A DNA stretch of 64,000 nt, from contig NGZR01000006.1 in NCBI GenBank assembly GCA_002197995.1, forward strand, positions 2,283,001 through 2,347,000, read 5' to 3'. The translations under genes were made by a program, and so were the position numbers. This stretch comes from Gaeumannomyces sp. JS-464 (lineage: Eukaryota > Ascomycota > Sordariomycetes > Magnaporthales > Magnaporthaceae). Below the pieces are notes generated by a model. That model ran no database searches, was not told the DNA's origin, and worked only from the letters and a program-made list of their open reading frames with translations. Of the stretch, positions 1 through 12,411 are shown one piece after another (positions within the stretch are counted from its first letter, which is position 1; each line of letters opens with the position of its first letter).

Positions 1-3000
1 AAGTCCCAATTTTTTATGGTTTAATTTATCGCTTAATCGTTTTATTTTAATATTGCGTCGAAAAAAATAAACGCTATCCCTTTTTTAAAGGTCGGTTTTT
101 CGATTTTTTTTTTGTTAGTTTAAGTGGATATGCGTAATCGTAACTTTTCGAGCTTCGTTTAAAATTATTTATGCAATGTAGTAAATTCCTTTACTTATAA
201 CTTTGTTAAAAAGCATATTTTCTTGCTTTAAGTTCCTTATACGCTGTTAGCGTAAACCCGTAACTTGCGTAAAACGGCGTAGCTTTTGTACTTTCGTATA
301 CCGAATTATTATACGCGAATTATGTTATAAAAAGCAATTATACCCAGTTATTTTATTTGTAATTAACGTAATAACGTAAATACTATTCCATGGTTTAGTT
401 TATTCGTTTTATTTGCTTATCCGTTTAAGGATAATAGGTTATCGATAAAAAGTGCTTTGCTTTTAAACTAGCCGTAAATCTTTTTTAAAACTTGCTTATA
501 AATAACTTGTTTTTATCCGTAATTAAGCGGTTTAACGTTCCGTATTCCGCTATTACGTTTTTAATAAAAACATATGCCAACTTTTTAACATTACTGCTTT
601 TTTTATATGGTAGGAATAAGGCGTATTTAGTAAATTTATCCACTATTATTAAAATGCTATTATATTAAACGTTCGTTATAAGTTCCCGTAATTTGGGTAA
701 TTTAATAACAAAGTTTATAGTAACTTTTTTCCATACCTTGCTAAGCGCTAAAAAAGTTGTAATAACTTATAAGGTTTATATTTATTAGCTTTATTTTTTA
801 CGCAGCTTTTACAATTTTTAATTATTTAGTGCATTTCGGCCCGAGTTCCCGTAAATTTGTAATGTTATCGAAATCGTTTTTAAGTTTTAATTACCTTTTA
901 ATGTTTATAAACCGGTTGCCCGTAAATTTGCTGGATTTTTTTAAGGGTTTATTCTTTTTGCTTATTTATTTTAGCTAGCGTTCGTTATGCCGGGATTAAA
1001 AATTTATTTAACTTTTTAGTTAGGATTACATAAGTTTATTTTGGTATATTAACTTTATAGTTCGGTCGGCGGTTAAAAGCATTCGCTCGTTCGTTTTCCG
1101 ACCCTTTCCGGTATTTTATCCGAATATCGTAGTTTTAAAAAATTCGCTCCATCGAACTTATCGTTTATTTAAATTTTTGCTAGTAATAAAATGTAATAAA
1201 TTTTTATAATTTATGTACATTATTACTTAATGTTTAGCTTCGCATAAATACGGTCGCCACTTTTTAAAAGCTTAAATAATCGTAAAAAGCTTTTTATCGT
1301 GGATTTGGTAATTTAATTTTAATCCGTTAAACTTTTGCAAAAAAAAAGCGCACGAGTGCAATTTTTATTTTTTATTTTTTTATTTAAGTTATTTTCCGAT
1401 AGCGTAATTTAACGCATCGGTTTTAATTTCGAAAGGTTTATTTAAATTTGACATTGCTAATATTGGTTTTTATATTACGGCGTCGCGTAGCATTTTAAAA
1501 CGCTTTGTTTTTATTTCTTTTAATAAAATTAAACGTTATTTTTAATAAAATTCGTAAATAGTGCAACCTTTTTGCTAAAGCTTTAAATAAATCGTCGGTA
1601 AAAGTTTAAAACCTTTAAAAATCCTTATGCTTTTTTAACGTTAATAAGTACGAGCTATTTTTTAACTTTTTAAACCTTTTTAAGGTTTATAAAAACTTAT
1701 CCTAATATAATTACGAACTTTAAAAAGCAACTTTTTAAATGTGCTATACACACTTTTTTCATTTAACGAAAAGCTTTGCTTTAAACAACTTTTAAAGCAC
1801 TTTATATACGTATTATTTATATTTTTCCATCGTTTTTAAAAAATTAGGATATCGTTTAAATACGCGAATATAAAAGCGCTAAAATATTCGCGTAACATAT
1901 AATTAATTATTTTTTAAAATATAATTAATACGTTAGTAAAACCGAAAGTTATTATTAAAAACTCGTAAAACTTTAGCTTTATTTTAAAAGCTGTTAACCA
2001 CTTTTAACCTTTTTTAATTCGTAATAAACCGTAAGCTTTACGTAAGTTTAAAGCGTAAAATACCAGGCTTTCCCGAGCATATTTTTTAACTCGTTAATAA
2101 AAGGTAAAAAATACCGGTTTTTTATAATAGCTTCGTTTAACGAGCGGTAATTAATACATATTCGCTTCGTCCCGTTTTTTTTTTTTTATAAAATTTCGTA
2201 TTTTATTGGAAAGTTTAAAAGTTTAATAAGCCCTTTTCGCAGGTTTTCTTTTAATTATTCTTTTAACACCTTTTATTATTAAAGGCTAAACTAATACATT
2301 TTTAATATTTAAATTATGCTTTTAATTTAAACTTAATTTTAAAGTCGAACGGTTTGTATTTAAAAAAAATACGGTTATTAAATCCTTTTTAAATAACCGC
2401 TAGTATTTAAAATACTCCTTCGGGACGTTTTTTATCCAAGTAACGAGCTTTATTCGTTCGCTTAAATCGATATCGCTATTAAATAGTTGCGAATTTATCG
2501 ATGTTAATTACCGGGGTTAATTGTTTTATCCCGCTACCGTTATAATTGCCTTTTATAGCATCGCATACTTATTGCTTAAAGTTCGTAATTGCCGGACTTT
2601 TTTAACTGCTAATAGCTTTTCCTATTAAATTTAACCGGTAGCTTAATTTATTTATAAGTTATGCTTTTTAAACTAAAGGATGCTTAAAATAATATCCTCT
2701 TTTTTATATTTATAATATTTAAGGTTATTGGAAAGTTTTTCCGTTAAAGTTAAAATTTAAAATGATTAGTTTTTATATCGATTTTTCCGTTATTATACGT
2801 AATTAGTTTCCTTTTTATAATATTTAAGCTATACGGTTGTTATTTCTTTCGCGTTTAAAATTTGTACCCTTTTGCTATTTTTAGCGAAAAGTAATTACTT
2901 TAAACCCTATTATCGATTATAACTCGTAACTTTCTTTTTTAATGCTATAGCTTTATTATTATATGCCGGTATCGATCGTTATTTATCGCGGATAAGGTTT

Positions 3001-5528
3001 TTAATTATTGTTGTAATTCATTCCGTGCTTTTATTTCGGGTGGATTTTTTAGTTTTTTACTTCGAGGTTTTTTCCCGTGCTTTTAAGCATCTCGCACCGT
3101 GTTAACCCGTCGGTTTAAACCCTAGCTTTCTTTTTTATATATACTTTGCATTTTAGCTTTCCGTATAAATAGTACGTTAAAAGCTTTAACATATATATTA
3201 TAAAGTATAATGGTAAAAGTGCGAAGGTTATTGCGAATTATCGGTAGTTTACCGCTTAAACCTTTTACTTCGGGAATTAGTAATCCCTTTTTAAATGTTT
3301 AACTAGCCTTTTTCCTTTTTTTTTAAAAAAAAAGTCGTTTTTTAACTTAGTTACTAAGTGCTATTAGCACTTATTTTATATATATCCTGCTTAAAAAAGC
3401 TTAACGTATTTTATTAAATTAACGCGCAGGTTTGGGTGGTTTAGCGGGTTCGTTTTAACGTACCGTGGTTTTTTTATTACCACGTCGTTATACGGTTTTC
3501 CGTAATACGTTACGGTTTAATCGTTTTAAAACCAGTTTAAAAATTAGCCGTTATTACCGAAAGCTAATTCCACGCGCATTATTTCGCTAACGGGTTTAAG
3601 CTGGTTTTAAAACCATTAATCGTTTTTTAATAATTTAAGCGAAATGTAGGTTTTTTTAATGTCGAATTTCGGGGCTATTTGTTTAGGTTTTTTAATTCCT
3701 TTTTATCTTATTACGAAATGGGTTTATTCCAATGGTTTTTAATCGATTTTACTATCGGTATTCGAGGAAACCCTTTTTTCGGTTTCGTTTTCGTTTGGTA
3801 AAACCTTATACCCTTTTTTTAAGTTCGCTAGTTTTTTAGTTACGTTTATTTCGTTAACTTCGAAAGCGATACAAGCGATAATGTCGTTTTTTTCGAACTT
3901 CGTGGGTTCGGAAACGACGTATTGCTCGCTTTCGTTATCGTACTCGAGTTAAATTAAGCCTTTGTTAGGTTTTTTGCGTATTATAGCTACCTTTTTTTTT
4001 AAGTACCATTTTAACGCGTTTTTATTTAATTAATACGTTACGTACGAGTTTTTATAGCAGTAAGTCCAGTTAAACGCTACCCCGGGGTATAAGTTATCGT
4101 TTTTCCTGTTTTCCGCTTTTCGAGTTACAATTGTTTAACGTTCGCTACGTTGCGGACAATCTTTTTTAATGTGGCCCGTTTAGCCGCATTTAAAGCACTT
4201 CCCGTTTTTAAAGTCCTAAAACCTAGCCTTTTTTTAATACGTGGCTTTCGCATTTTATAAGTTTAAAATAAATTTTTAATACCGTAAATGGTTATTACTT
4301 AGCCTTTTTTTAATTAGCTTTATTTTATACCACATTTTTAAACTATTAACTTTTTTTTCCAATTTTCGTTCGTATAACTTATCGTTAATCCTAACGGTTG
4401 CCGTAACGTATTTAGTAAAAATGTCCGGTCGTTTAACCTTAACCATTTCGTTTTTTATATCGTTACGCAAACCGGTGTAAAAGTAGGTAATTTTAATTTA
4501 GTTAGTTTAGTTAAATTTGTTAACAAATTGTTAAAATTTTAACACATACGTTAACGTTGCTCCTTTTTATCGAAATTAAAATAGCTTTTTTTCGGCCACT
4601 TTTTTTTCGTCGATTTGTTTAAACATTTTAGCAACTTTTTTTTCCGAATTTATCGAAATTAGCGAATACGATTTTCGTAATTTCGTTCGATTTATTAAAA
4701 CCTTTTAAGTAATTTGCCCAAATGGGTTTAAATTAATCCTTAACCTTGCTATTAAAGCGGGTTACCGCGTAAACGACCTTTTGTTTTTCCTTTTCAAAAT
4801 GGGCTTAGTAAAATAAAAAGTAGCTTTTGCATTCGGTAAAAAAAGTTCGTAGTTTGCCTTTTTTCTTATCGTATTTGTCGGGCGTGGGGAATTTATACGT
4901 AAGTATTGTAAGTTTAAATTATTCCCCGGTTTTCGCCATTTTAGCCTTTACCGCGGCTAGTTTAGCCTTACTTTTTTATAACTCCCCCGTTATAACTTTA
5001 AAAAGGTTAAAAGCGTTAGCGGCAATGTACATTATCCCGTTATATTTAAAAGTGGGGAAGGTACCGATTTGCTGGTTCCTAAAATCGCTATAATCGTACT
5101 GTTTGTACTTTCGGTAAATGCTAAATAGGATTAATTAAAATGTTACAAATAAGCTTTTACTTTTAAAGTAAAGCCGTTTAAAAAAGGTGTTTAAAATAAT
5201 ACGTTTATTAAAAGGTTTAATAAATTTAGCGATAATAATTTAATTGTTTATTTAAAAGGTTACCTTAAAGTTAACTTAAGTTAATTAATGCCGAAGCTTT
5301 AATTAAGCTATTTTGGATAAAAAAAAGCTTATTTTTTTATATACGATTTTTTTTTTACTAATTTTTAAATTTAGTGCTTTGTTTTAAATTTTTACAAATT
5401 TACAAATCCTTTTTACTTTACGTAATTTGTTTAGTTACGTAACTTTTGCTTTTAACGTAAGTAGGGTAAAAGCACCATTTGGAGCCTTTTTTACCTTACG
5501 TTTTAAAGCTTACATGCTGGTCGTAACA
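1..5528 (-). mobile_element. Ty3/Gypsy retrotransposon copy B, RIP-degraded, 5' LTR plus gag-pol, cut by window start
   Basis: This is a minus-strand relative of the full-length Gypsy element at 32835-42491. Reading the reverse complement from about 5100 downward gives the same order: gag, a CCHC zinc knuckle near 4165-4205 (Cys-Phe-Lys-Cys-Gly, then His and Cys), reverse transcriptase near 1.7-2.3 kb (an R-I-C-I-x-Y-R-x-L-N-E motif near 2140), RNase H, then integrase towards position 1. Stops are everywhere and arise mostly as TAA/TAG, as expected of RIP. The element continues beyond the window, so its 3' LTR is not seen. Identity rests on conserved pol motifs and on alignment by eye with copy A. 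Confidence 0.85.
5141..5528 (-). repeat. 5' LTR of Gypsy copy B
   Basis: On the minus strand it begins TGTTACGACCAGCATG and ends near TTGTAACA, matching both LTRs of copy A at 32835 and 41963. It is about 388 bp against about 528 bp in copy A, because most of the internal roughly 38-bp tandem units are missing. Confidence 0.8.
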
Positions 5529-6639
5529 CTATTTCGTAATTATATTTTTTGGGATATTAATTCCGTCGTTATGTAATAATTTAAGCATTTTTTTTCGAAA
5601 CGTACGATCGATAAATTCGAATTAAAACGCTTTTTATTTTGCGAATTTTTAACGGAATATGCTGCGCAATCGTTTTTTTTAAAAGGATAGCCAAATAACT
5701 TCCATTATATATCGTGCGAAATATGTGGTAAAATATCGCTTGCTTATAATTTGGCGAACGTTGCACGGCTCGTCCTAATATTTAAATTTATGCTTTTTTT
5801 TATAATAAAGTTAAAATGCCGCTACTTTTTACCATTTCGTTATACGTAAGCGGAACGGGGTTATCCTCGTTTTAAAAAAGGTATTGTTTTTATAGCTCCG
5901 CCGTTTCGGCGGTAGGGCCCGCTTCCAGTGTTTTAGCTTTGTCGGATATAGTAATCGTGCGAGGTTAAAAGCCGGGATTATTTTAGTTAAAAAAGGAAAA
6001 GGAAAAAAGGAAATACTAATAATAAATGCGTAATAGCGCGCGATTTCCTTTTTATTTGCGCAATACTTATCGGTTGGTCGAATTAAACCCGGTGGTTTTA
6101 ACAAATCGCATTTACAGTTTGGAAATCCGTTTAAATGTTTCTTTTTTTAATAAAAAAAGTCGTTTAAAATTAAACGCGATCATTTATCGAACGGGGTTAC
6201 GATTAAATCGTTAAAAAAACGTCGTACGCTATAATAACCTCGCGTTCGATTAGTATAAATCGCCTTTTTACGTTGCCAATTTGTAAGTTAAATTACTTAA
6301 TAAATTAAGCTTGCTTATTAATTAATGTTTATAGCAATCGTACCGGTACCGGTTTTTAAGGTAAAAAGGCTTTTAAATTTATATATATCCAAAAGCTATT
6401 TATTTTTTAAATACAAAAAAGGGCTTATTATACGAGCTTTGCTTAATATATATATCCTATGCCGAAAGCCGCGGGGTGCGATCGTATAGGGCAAATCCCG
6501 GAGTCGGGATTTAACCTGGAACTTGCACAGCCTCCGTGCATAACGGCTTAGCCGGTGATTTCCGTGCCGGAGCTTTCGTGCCGGGGAAACGTTGTTTCCT
6601 GCCACGAAGCTTCGGGCCGTAAATTTTCCGCTTTCCGTA
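5529..6639. other. AT-rich RIPed DNA, unassigned
   Basis: No reading frame of credible length or family is seen. The only non-AT patch, about 6440-6660, is GC-richer and holds inverted-repeat-like segments but no recognisable gene. It is probably old transposon DNA between the Gypsy LTR and the solo LTR. Confidence 0.4.
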
Positions 6640-6747
6640 AATAGCTTCGTGCAACCTTTAGCTGCTTATTTAACAGTTATTAAGTTAATATGCGTGTCGA
6701 TTAACTGGAAGTCGTATATTAGTAATCCATTTAGTGGTAAATTACGT
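6640..6747 (-). mobile_element. Terminal fragment of a Fot1/pogo-like element
   Basis: The stretch around GCGTGTCGATTAAC and the terminal AATTACGT followed by TA match the right end of the Fot1-like element at 38047-39906. Only about 110 bp is recognisable; the inner boundary is uncertain. Confidence 0.45.
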
Positions 6748-6761
6748 TAAATAAATATATA

Positions 6762-7227
6762 TATAACTAAAATTTTGCTTTTAAAATAAAGCATTTAAAA
6801 AAAAAGTTGGTTAAAAATAATCCTTTTATTAATAATTTAAAAAAAATTAAGGTTTAAAATGCAGCGTTTTAATAGCTTGTTTTAAAAGTTATTTAAAAGT
6901 TAATTTAAGTTAATTAATATTAAAGCGTTAGTTAACGTTTACTTGTAGTTAAAAAATCCTTTTTTATATGCTTTTTTTGCTTTACTGCCATTGTAAGTGT
7001 TATATGCGCTATATTGCTATATTGCATAGTAAACATATTAAACATATTACTTTTTTTATTAGTTGCTATTTTTACTATGTTTGCTATATGGCTTAGCAAA
7101 TATATTAAATATATTACTTTAATATTACGTAATTAGTAGTGCGGGGTTAAAAACGCTTTGTTTAATTGCAGTTTTTTTTACTTTAGCTTGTTAGCCAGCC
7201 TTTTTTTTACTAACTTTAATCGTAACA
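6762..7227 (-). repeat. Solo LTR of the Gypsy A/B family, diverged
   Basis: Both edges resemble the Gypsy LTR read on the minus strand: a left edge rich in TTTTGCTTTTAAAATAAAGC and a right edge ending CGTAACA. The middle shares the AAGTTAATTTAAGTTAATTAAT core. No gag-pol is attached. It is strongly RIPed, so the exact ends are approximate. Confidence 0.55.
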
Positions 7228-8970
7228 CACGTTCTTTTTACATTTAAATTCGTAAACTGGGCTTTTCTTTTCTTTTTTTTGCAAAAGCCGGGTTTTTGCA
7301 AAGTTTAAAACAAATCCGTTATTTGTTTTTCCCTTTTACAAGCCATTTTCGTTAGCATTTACGTATGTTCCAGCTTAATCCTAACCATTTTCACGATTTT
7401 TAAATATTGCTACCACTTTTAATTATTGTGAAAGTAGTCCTTTTAACTCGTGTAAAGTTTATCCGCCGGCTTCGTGCGGTACGTATTTTTAAATATCGGG
7501 CTAAAAAAAGGCTAACTTAACGCTTTTCAAAAAGTTAAAGGGTTTCGTTAAATCGTAAAATCTCTTCCGCAAAAAAACTAAACTTTTACGTGCGTTAATA
7601 AAAGCTTTAAAAAAGCTTAAAAAAGTACTTAATTTGCCAAAAACCTTCTCCTGCTTAAGGCTTACCTGTTAATATAATTCTTGTAATTATCGGATTGGTA
7701 AAACGCCTTTAAGTCGATGTTGTAAGGTTAACTTCGGTATTCCATAAGTCCGGGAAGCCGCCCGGATTAAGACCTTCGCCCGCACCGCAGCAACAACCTG
7801 TTCGACCTTTTTTTTTTTATATACTGTTTCCCCGGCATCTTAGCTTTGCAACACATAAAAAAGTTAAGGAAAACGGATTAAAATTGATAAAACCCCGTAG
7901 AATTTAAATACGCGTGAAGATTTAACAATGTAGGACCGTGGGTGGCCCAATAAGGGGTGCATAGATTTATTTTAATTGCTTTAAGGCATTGTAACTGGAC
8001 TGGCAGTTGTACTCCATAAAATGGCAGTCGAGCAAGGGAGGTTTCTGGTTATGTGAATATGTGATGGCCTATTTTGCACCAATAGCTGGACATTTGGCGC
8101 GGATTATATACGAGGAGATGAAGTAGTGGATTCTCCTTGCTGGTAAAGTAATAATTGCTAGTACAAAGCAAAAAAATGGAAAAGCGGAAGCAAGGCGTAT
8201 TCTACAATAAAAAAAGCACCCAGGCTTTATCTAGTTTGAAAGACGTTGCAAAAGCGCCACTCATGTCGTCCGCGCGAGCTATGGTGAAAATGGCTGTGTT
8301 GGGATGTCATGCCAAATAACTTGGCCCGCGTGGGTGTATTAAGGCGGTCGTTGGTAAAGGTCTGATCGCATTAGGACCCCGCCTATAGTATCAAAGGTAT
8401 CGGGGATAGAGGAAATCATTATTAGAGGTCCCGGAAAGGTCTGCAGATCTTCCAAGTTATCATTTTGTGGCTCGGTCAATCTGTTTATCTGTGCATGTCG
8501 GGGAAATGAGGCTATCTCGGCACCTCTCGGTCTGTGATGTAGAATTCCTTGTCACGTGACCCACATGGTCAGGTTCTACCGTAGTGCCGCCGCCACCCCC
8601 TTCCCCCCTCGCGCATGGTCACACATGCATGCGCATATGTGGCTGGCGAGAAGCGAATAAATGGGGCGCGCACGCTTGTTTTTTCTTTCTCGCTTTCAGC
8701 ATTTTAATTCGCCGCGGGAAAGGTCGGGCAATGGCGCACATGTAAAGGCCGTATTTCTTTTTGGGAACACGTCCGTTTCGCTCCTGCTTCTTTTATGTAT
8801 GTAAAGGGGTCTTTAAAAAAAAACCCATACCGTAGGTACCTTTCGGGGTTTTGGGTCGACCCGTACCGGTATTTGCCAACCTTACCTCGGCGCGCGCGAC
8901 AACTACTCCCTCAAGCGCGTTAACGCCCCTGCCACCCGCGCGTCGGTCCATCAGGGCGGTTGGAGGAGGA
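7228..8970. other. Transition from AT-rich to GC-rich DNA, no gene seen
   Basis: Base composition changes gradually between about 7.7 and 8.2 kb. No conserved reading frame is found. It contains one arm of a diverged direct repeat (8245-8350) and is the 3' flank of the rhodopsin-domain gene. Confidence 0.5.
8245..8350 (+). repeat. Diverged direct repeat, left copy
   Basis: About 105 bp centred on AGCTATGGTGAAAATGGC and GCCAAATAACTTGGCCCGCG. It aligns with 11195-11300 in the same orientation at roughly 70 percent identity by eye. The two copies lie about 2.95 kb apart and bracket the rhodopsin-domain gene. Origin unknown. Confidence 0.6.
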
Positions 8971-10628
8971 CTACATTCCCTCCCCACTGGTCGTCTTGGA
9001 GGCTGTCACAGCGCCTTGCGGCACGCCCTCGAGCTCGTAGCTGTACCCGCCCGCTTTGCCGCCGTCGTAGACACGATCGTCGATCCCGTCGATGCTGGCC
9101 AGCCGCGCGGCCTCGACGTCTGCCGGGATCGCCGACAGGCGCGACCGGTGGCGGTGGTAACTCGACCCCTTGGACAGCTGCGGCTGCCGGCTTCCCGTCG
9201 CGCCCGAGAACGACCGGCCCCCCGCTGTCCCGGTCCCCTTCGAGGCCGAGGAGACGGTAGAGCCGTCGAGGCGCCAGACACGCAGGTACGGTCTAAGGGG
9301 CGGTAGGCAGGCGATGATCAGGCAGACGTACTGGTCGAGAGCGGTGTACAAATCTATTGTGGTTTTCGGGTCCGAACCGAACAGGGTTAGTCCCCCAGCC
9401 CTCATAATCAACCAGGACGATTCGACAGACGCATATCAGGAAGCGAGGGAGGGCCGCGATCCACGTACCGAGGGCTGCCAAGGTTACATCGGTTATCGAC
9501 CAGCGGATCCAAACGTAGCGAAGGCAGCTGCCTACTGCAAGGTCGATGAATCCGAGGCCGAACGTGGCGTAGAGGCCGATCTTAACCGAGGGCTTCATCT
9601 TCATGCCCTTCAGGATCAGGAACGGCAGGAGGAAAACTGTACGCTCTCTCTCCCTCCCTGGTTAGCGTTCCGTGGTATGTTGATTTTTATTGGAGACATT
9701 TATTTGTTTTCGAATTTTGTCGTCGAGGGTGCCGTACTTAAGATGGAGGAGGAGAAGTGAACACCCCATGAGATGTCAGTGACTGTTATATATGAACAGA
9801 CGTCATCCGGTATGGTCGACCTGGAGAAGTCGGTGTTAGCCCAAAGTGGCCAGCCAAGTAACAGGCAAGAGGGGGCGCTCGAACAACCAAGAGCGACTTA
9901 CCAGTTTCGTTCGACCGGAAGGCACGACAGAATCACGAGCAAAATGGTCGTGATGAAGCCCGCGACGCTATATGCTATGGTAGCGTATAGCAGGTATCGT
10001 TTGGCTTTAAGGTGCCGGGGGAAGAGCCGCAGGTACACGGACAGGATGGCGAACTTGGCAAAGTAGAAGCCGGCGTAGAAGAAGAAGGTTGCGATGTAGG
10101 CGTACTAAAGACGGAAGTCGGAGCATGTCAGTCGCAACGGGAGCGAAAACAACAGGCGTCCCCTGGCCCTGCATGGATGAAGTGCCCGCAGGACCGACGC
10201 CAACCCGGGAAGCAAACCCCCAGGGACCCCGAGCACGTGCAGCGCGGACGCACCTTCAGGTAAAGAACAAACTCGTCGGTGCTGCCCTCGTAATTTTGGA
10301 ACGTCATGAGGAGGGCCGAATCCCACCCCATGCTGAGGAGAAGGACGTCGCCTGACGACGAGACGAGCGCGCACACCCAGGCAACGAGGATGAAGTAGTC
10401 GCTGGCCTCGGGCCGTTTACGCTGGATGCCGAGCCTGAGGTAGAAGCGGGCGGATATGAGGACGAGGACGACCAAGGCGAGCACACTTTGGATGGCCTGT
10501 CGAGTCAGGCAATGACGGGCGTTAGCGCCGACCTCTAGTTGCAAACTGCGGGGGGAGAGGGCGATTGTAGGCCATGGCAGAAAAGGGGGTTCACGAACCA
10601 CACTCGACCCGAAGGTGATGCCGCCCAT
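8971..10628 (-). CDS. Seven-helix rhodopsin-domain membrane protein (PTH11-like family), five exons
   Basis: Five exons on the minus strand keep frame: 10628-10254, 10104-9902, 9820-9738, 9636-9469 and 9353-8971, giving about 403 residues. Each intron has GT and AG ends (GTGCGT, GTAAGT, GTACGG and GTACGT donors). Family hallmarks are visible: a first helix ending ISARFYLRL, YFAKFAILSVYLRLFPRH in exon 2, a cysteine in exon 3 (DDVCSYIT), FLLPFLILKGMKMK and KIGLYATFGLGFID in exon 4, and LDQYVCLIIACLPPLRPYLR in exon 5, then a polar Ser/Gly-rich cytoplasmic tail. This family is fungal plasma-membrane proteins of the Pth11/SAT20-type rhodopsin fold; some sense host surfaces, and the ligand here is unknown. 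No stop or frameshift was found, unlike the neighbouring toxin locus. An extra small intron near 10599-10497 could shorten the N-terminus. Confidence 0.85.
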
Positions 10629-12411
10629 CGTGCTGGACTGAGACGCAGTAATCTACTGCGCGAGATCTTGTCAGGATACGCAAGAGCCGCGCGCACGAAG
10701 CCTGGGGATTGTCTCTGCCGTCTCGGAACCGTGTTGCAGGGAGAAGAGAAGAGGTCGTGTGTGCCACGTTCCAAGCATCGTCTTTTAAGGCCTGGGAGAT
10801 GCCGACTTGTCACCGAAAAGACTTGGACTGTCGGCGGTGCTTCGGGGAACGGAACGCGTCCGCACCAGCACGCTGACGGAGAAATCCGAGAAAAAGCAAG
10901 ATCGACGCTTGGCCGTCGTCTCGATAGTCCAATGGGGCTTTCGCCGGAGCGGCGCCACCAGGGAGTAGCCAGAAGTGTCGACCAAGGGCACGCCATGAAG
11001 CTGAAAGCCGGGGTGTGTGCCAGAGCGACATTAGCAACCCCGAAGGCTTAGCCCCTTTACTCGCTCGCACCAATGCGCCCTGGCCAGGGATTTGGAGTGA
11101 CACCCGTGCATTAGTGCATGACGGCGCCGATGCGCCATGACCTCCCCCTCGATATCACGTCCGAAGGAGTGGTGTCGGCTTTGTCCTTCCAGCTGACAGC
11201 TGGAAACCATAGAAAAAGCACCAGTTCCGTCCTCCGTGCAAGCTATGGTAAAAGTGTCTGTGTTTGGATATGCCAAATAACTTAGCCCGCGCGGTGTCCT
11301 AACGGCGGTTTTGGGTCTTCAGTCTCAGCCTGGAGCAGTGTGTCCATTTCAATGTGCCTATCGCCGTCCCGTGTGCGGGTGGTGTTAAGGAGACCACCAT
11401 CGGGAGAAGAAGAGGCTGTTTGATGCAAATGATTTTTAGTTTTTTTAGCCCTGGACAGGTTTTTAAGGTTAAATAAGCTTATTTCTCGCGCATGTGACGA
11501 CCGCACGCCGCAAAGGGAAGGGGCGGCCTGGGGGACAGCCTAGAGGGAGCGGGGCCAGCTCGGAACAACAAAAAGACGACCACGTAATTTCACGTGATCT
11601 TAAAAAGGTGATATGCCTGATATGACCAGTCAGAAACGTAGCAAGCATAACACTTCGAGCTAGTCTCAGTGACAGCCCAGTGTGGCGCGCGAATGCCCCA
11701 AATCCCCAAGTCGGAGGACGACCTGCCCAGCCCGACCGAGGAGGTGAAGATACGCGTGCCTGAAGACGGAGAAAAAGCACAACACTTATCGACACACAAC
11801 AGGCGACACCGGAAGGCGTAGCAGCAGCATCGCAAAAAGGAGCCACCAGATTTGACTTGTCTCAAATATGAAGAAAACCGCTTGCGTGATGGGTTTGAAA
11901 GGGAGTCTCGGCGCCCAGGGCCTGCTCCATTCGTATGACGGCCTCCAGCTCGTCCCGTCCTATCGATTCCCCACGTTATCCCGGTGCTGCAACTACCCAT
12001 ACTGTCGAGGTGAACGTGGGCATAACTGAGGGAGCCGTGGTTTTACAGAGTACGGGTTTCAAACCAAGTCAGAAAATGGTGACGCGGCCGCCAAATTTGG
12101 CAGGGTCGTGTAGCGCTGGCTGGTGGCCGGAAAGTCGAAGGGAGTGTGACAGGGGCCGCACAATGTTTGATCTGGTTCAATACCAATTGGGACATCTCCA
12201 GCGCACAAACAAAACAAGACAAAGACCACGCCGCCTTGCTACTACGTATCCCCCCTCCACATGTTCCACTAGATAGCTTCGAGGACCCTGGCCATTGTTT
12301 CCCCCCTCCCCCTCCTTCTCTCTGTAACTGCACATCTGACAAGTTTGTCGCCGCGCACGAGCAACCTGCAGCTGGCTACCCGCTAAGAGAATAACCAACT
12401 CGACCCTGTTA
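10629..12411. other. Intergenic region between rhodopsin-domain gene and toxin pseudogene
   Basis: GC-moderate DNA with many short overlapping frames in all directions, none with family features or consistent splicing. It contains the right arm of the diverged direct repeat (11195-11300) and a pyrimidine-rich stretch at 12300-12325. It could hold a promoter for the rhodopsin-domain gene close to 10629, but no clear box is seen. Confidence 0.5.
11195..11300 (+). repeat. Diverged direct repeat, right copy
   Basis: Matches 8245-8350: AAGCTATGGTAAAAGTGTC and TGCCAAATAACTTAGCCCGC are shared with few differences. Same orientation. Confidence 0.6.

Noticed and set aside
4827..5093. 88-codon open frame in AT-rich DNA
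   Set aside because: It is antisense to the Gypsy B gag; the same antisense frame is open at 33375-33650 opposite Gypsy A gag. RIP tends to leave the antisense strand open.
6480..6560. tRNA or SINE-like sequence
   Set aside because: Only a weak B-box-like piece on the minus strand; no acceptor pairing.
8851..9306. 151-codon plus-strand frame
   Set aside because: Antisense of rhodopsin-domain gene exon 5; no family features.
10539..11051. 170-codon plus-strand frame
   Set aside because: Arg-rich GC-driven composition, overlaps the start of the rhodopsin-domain gene, no homology signal.
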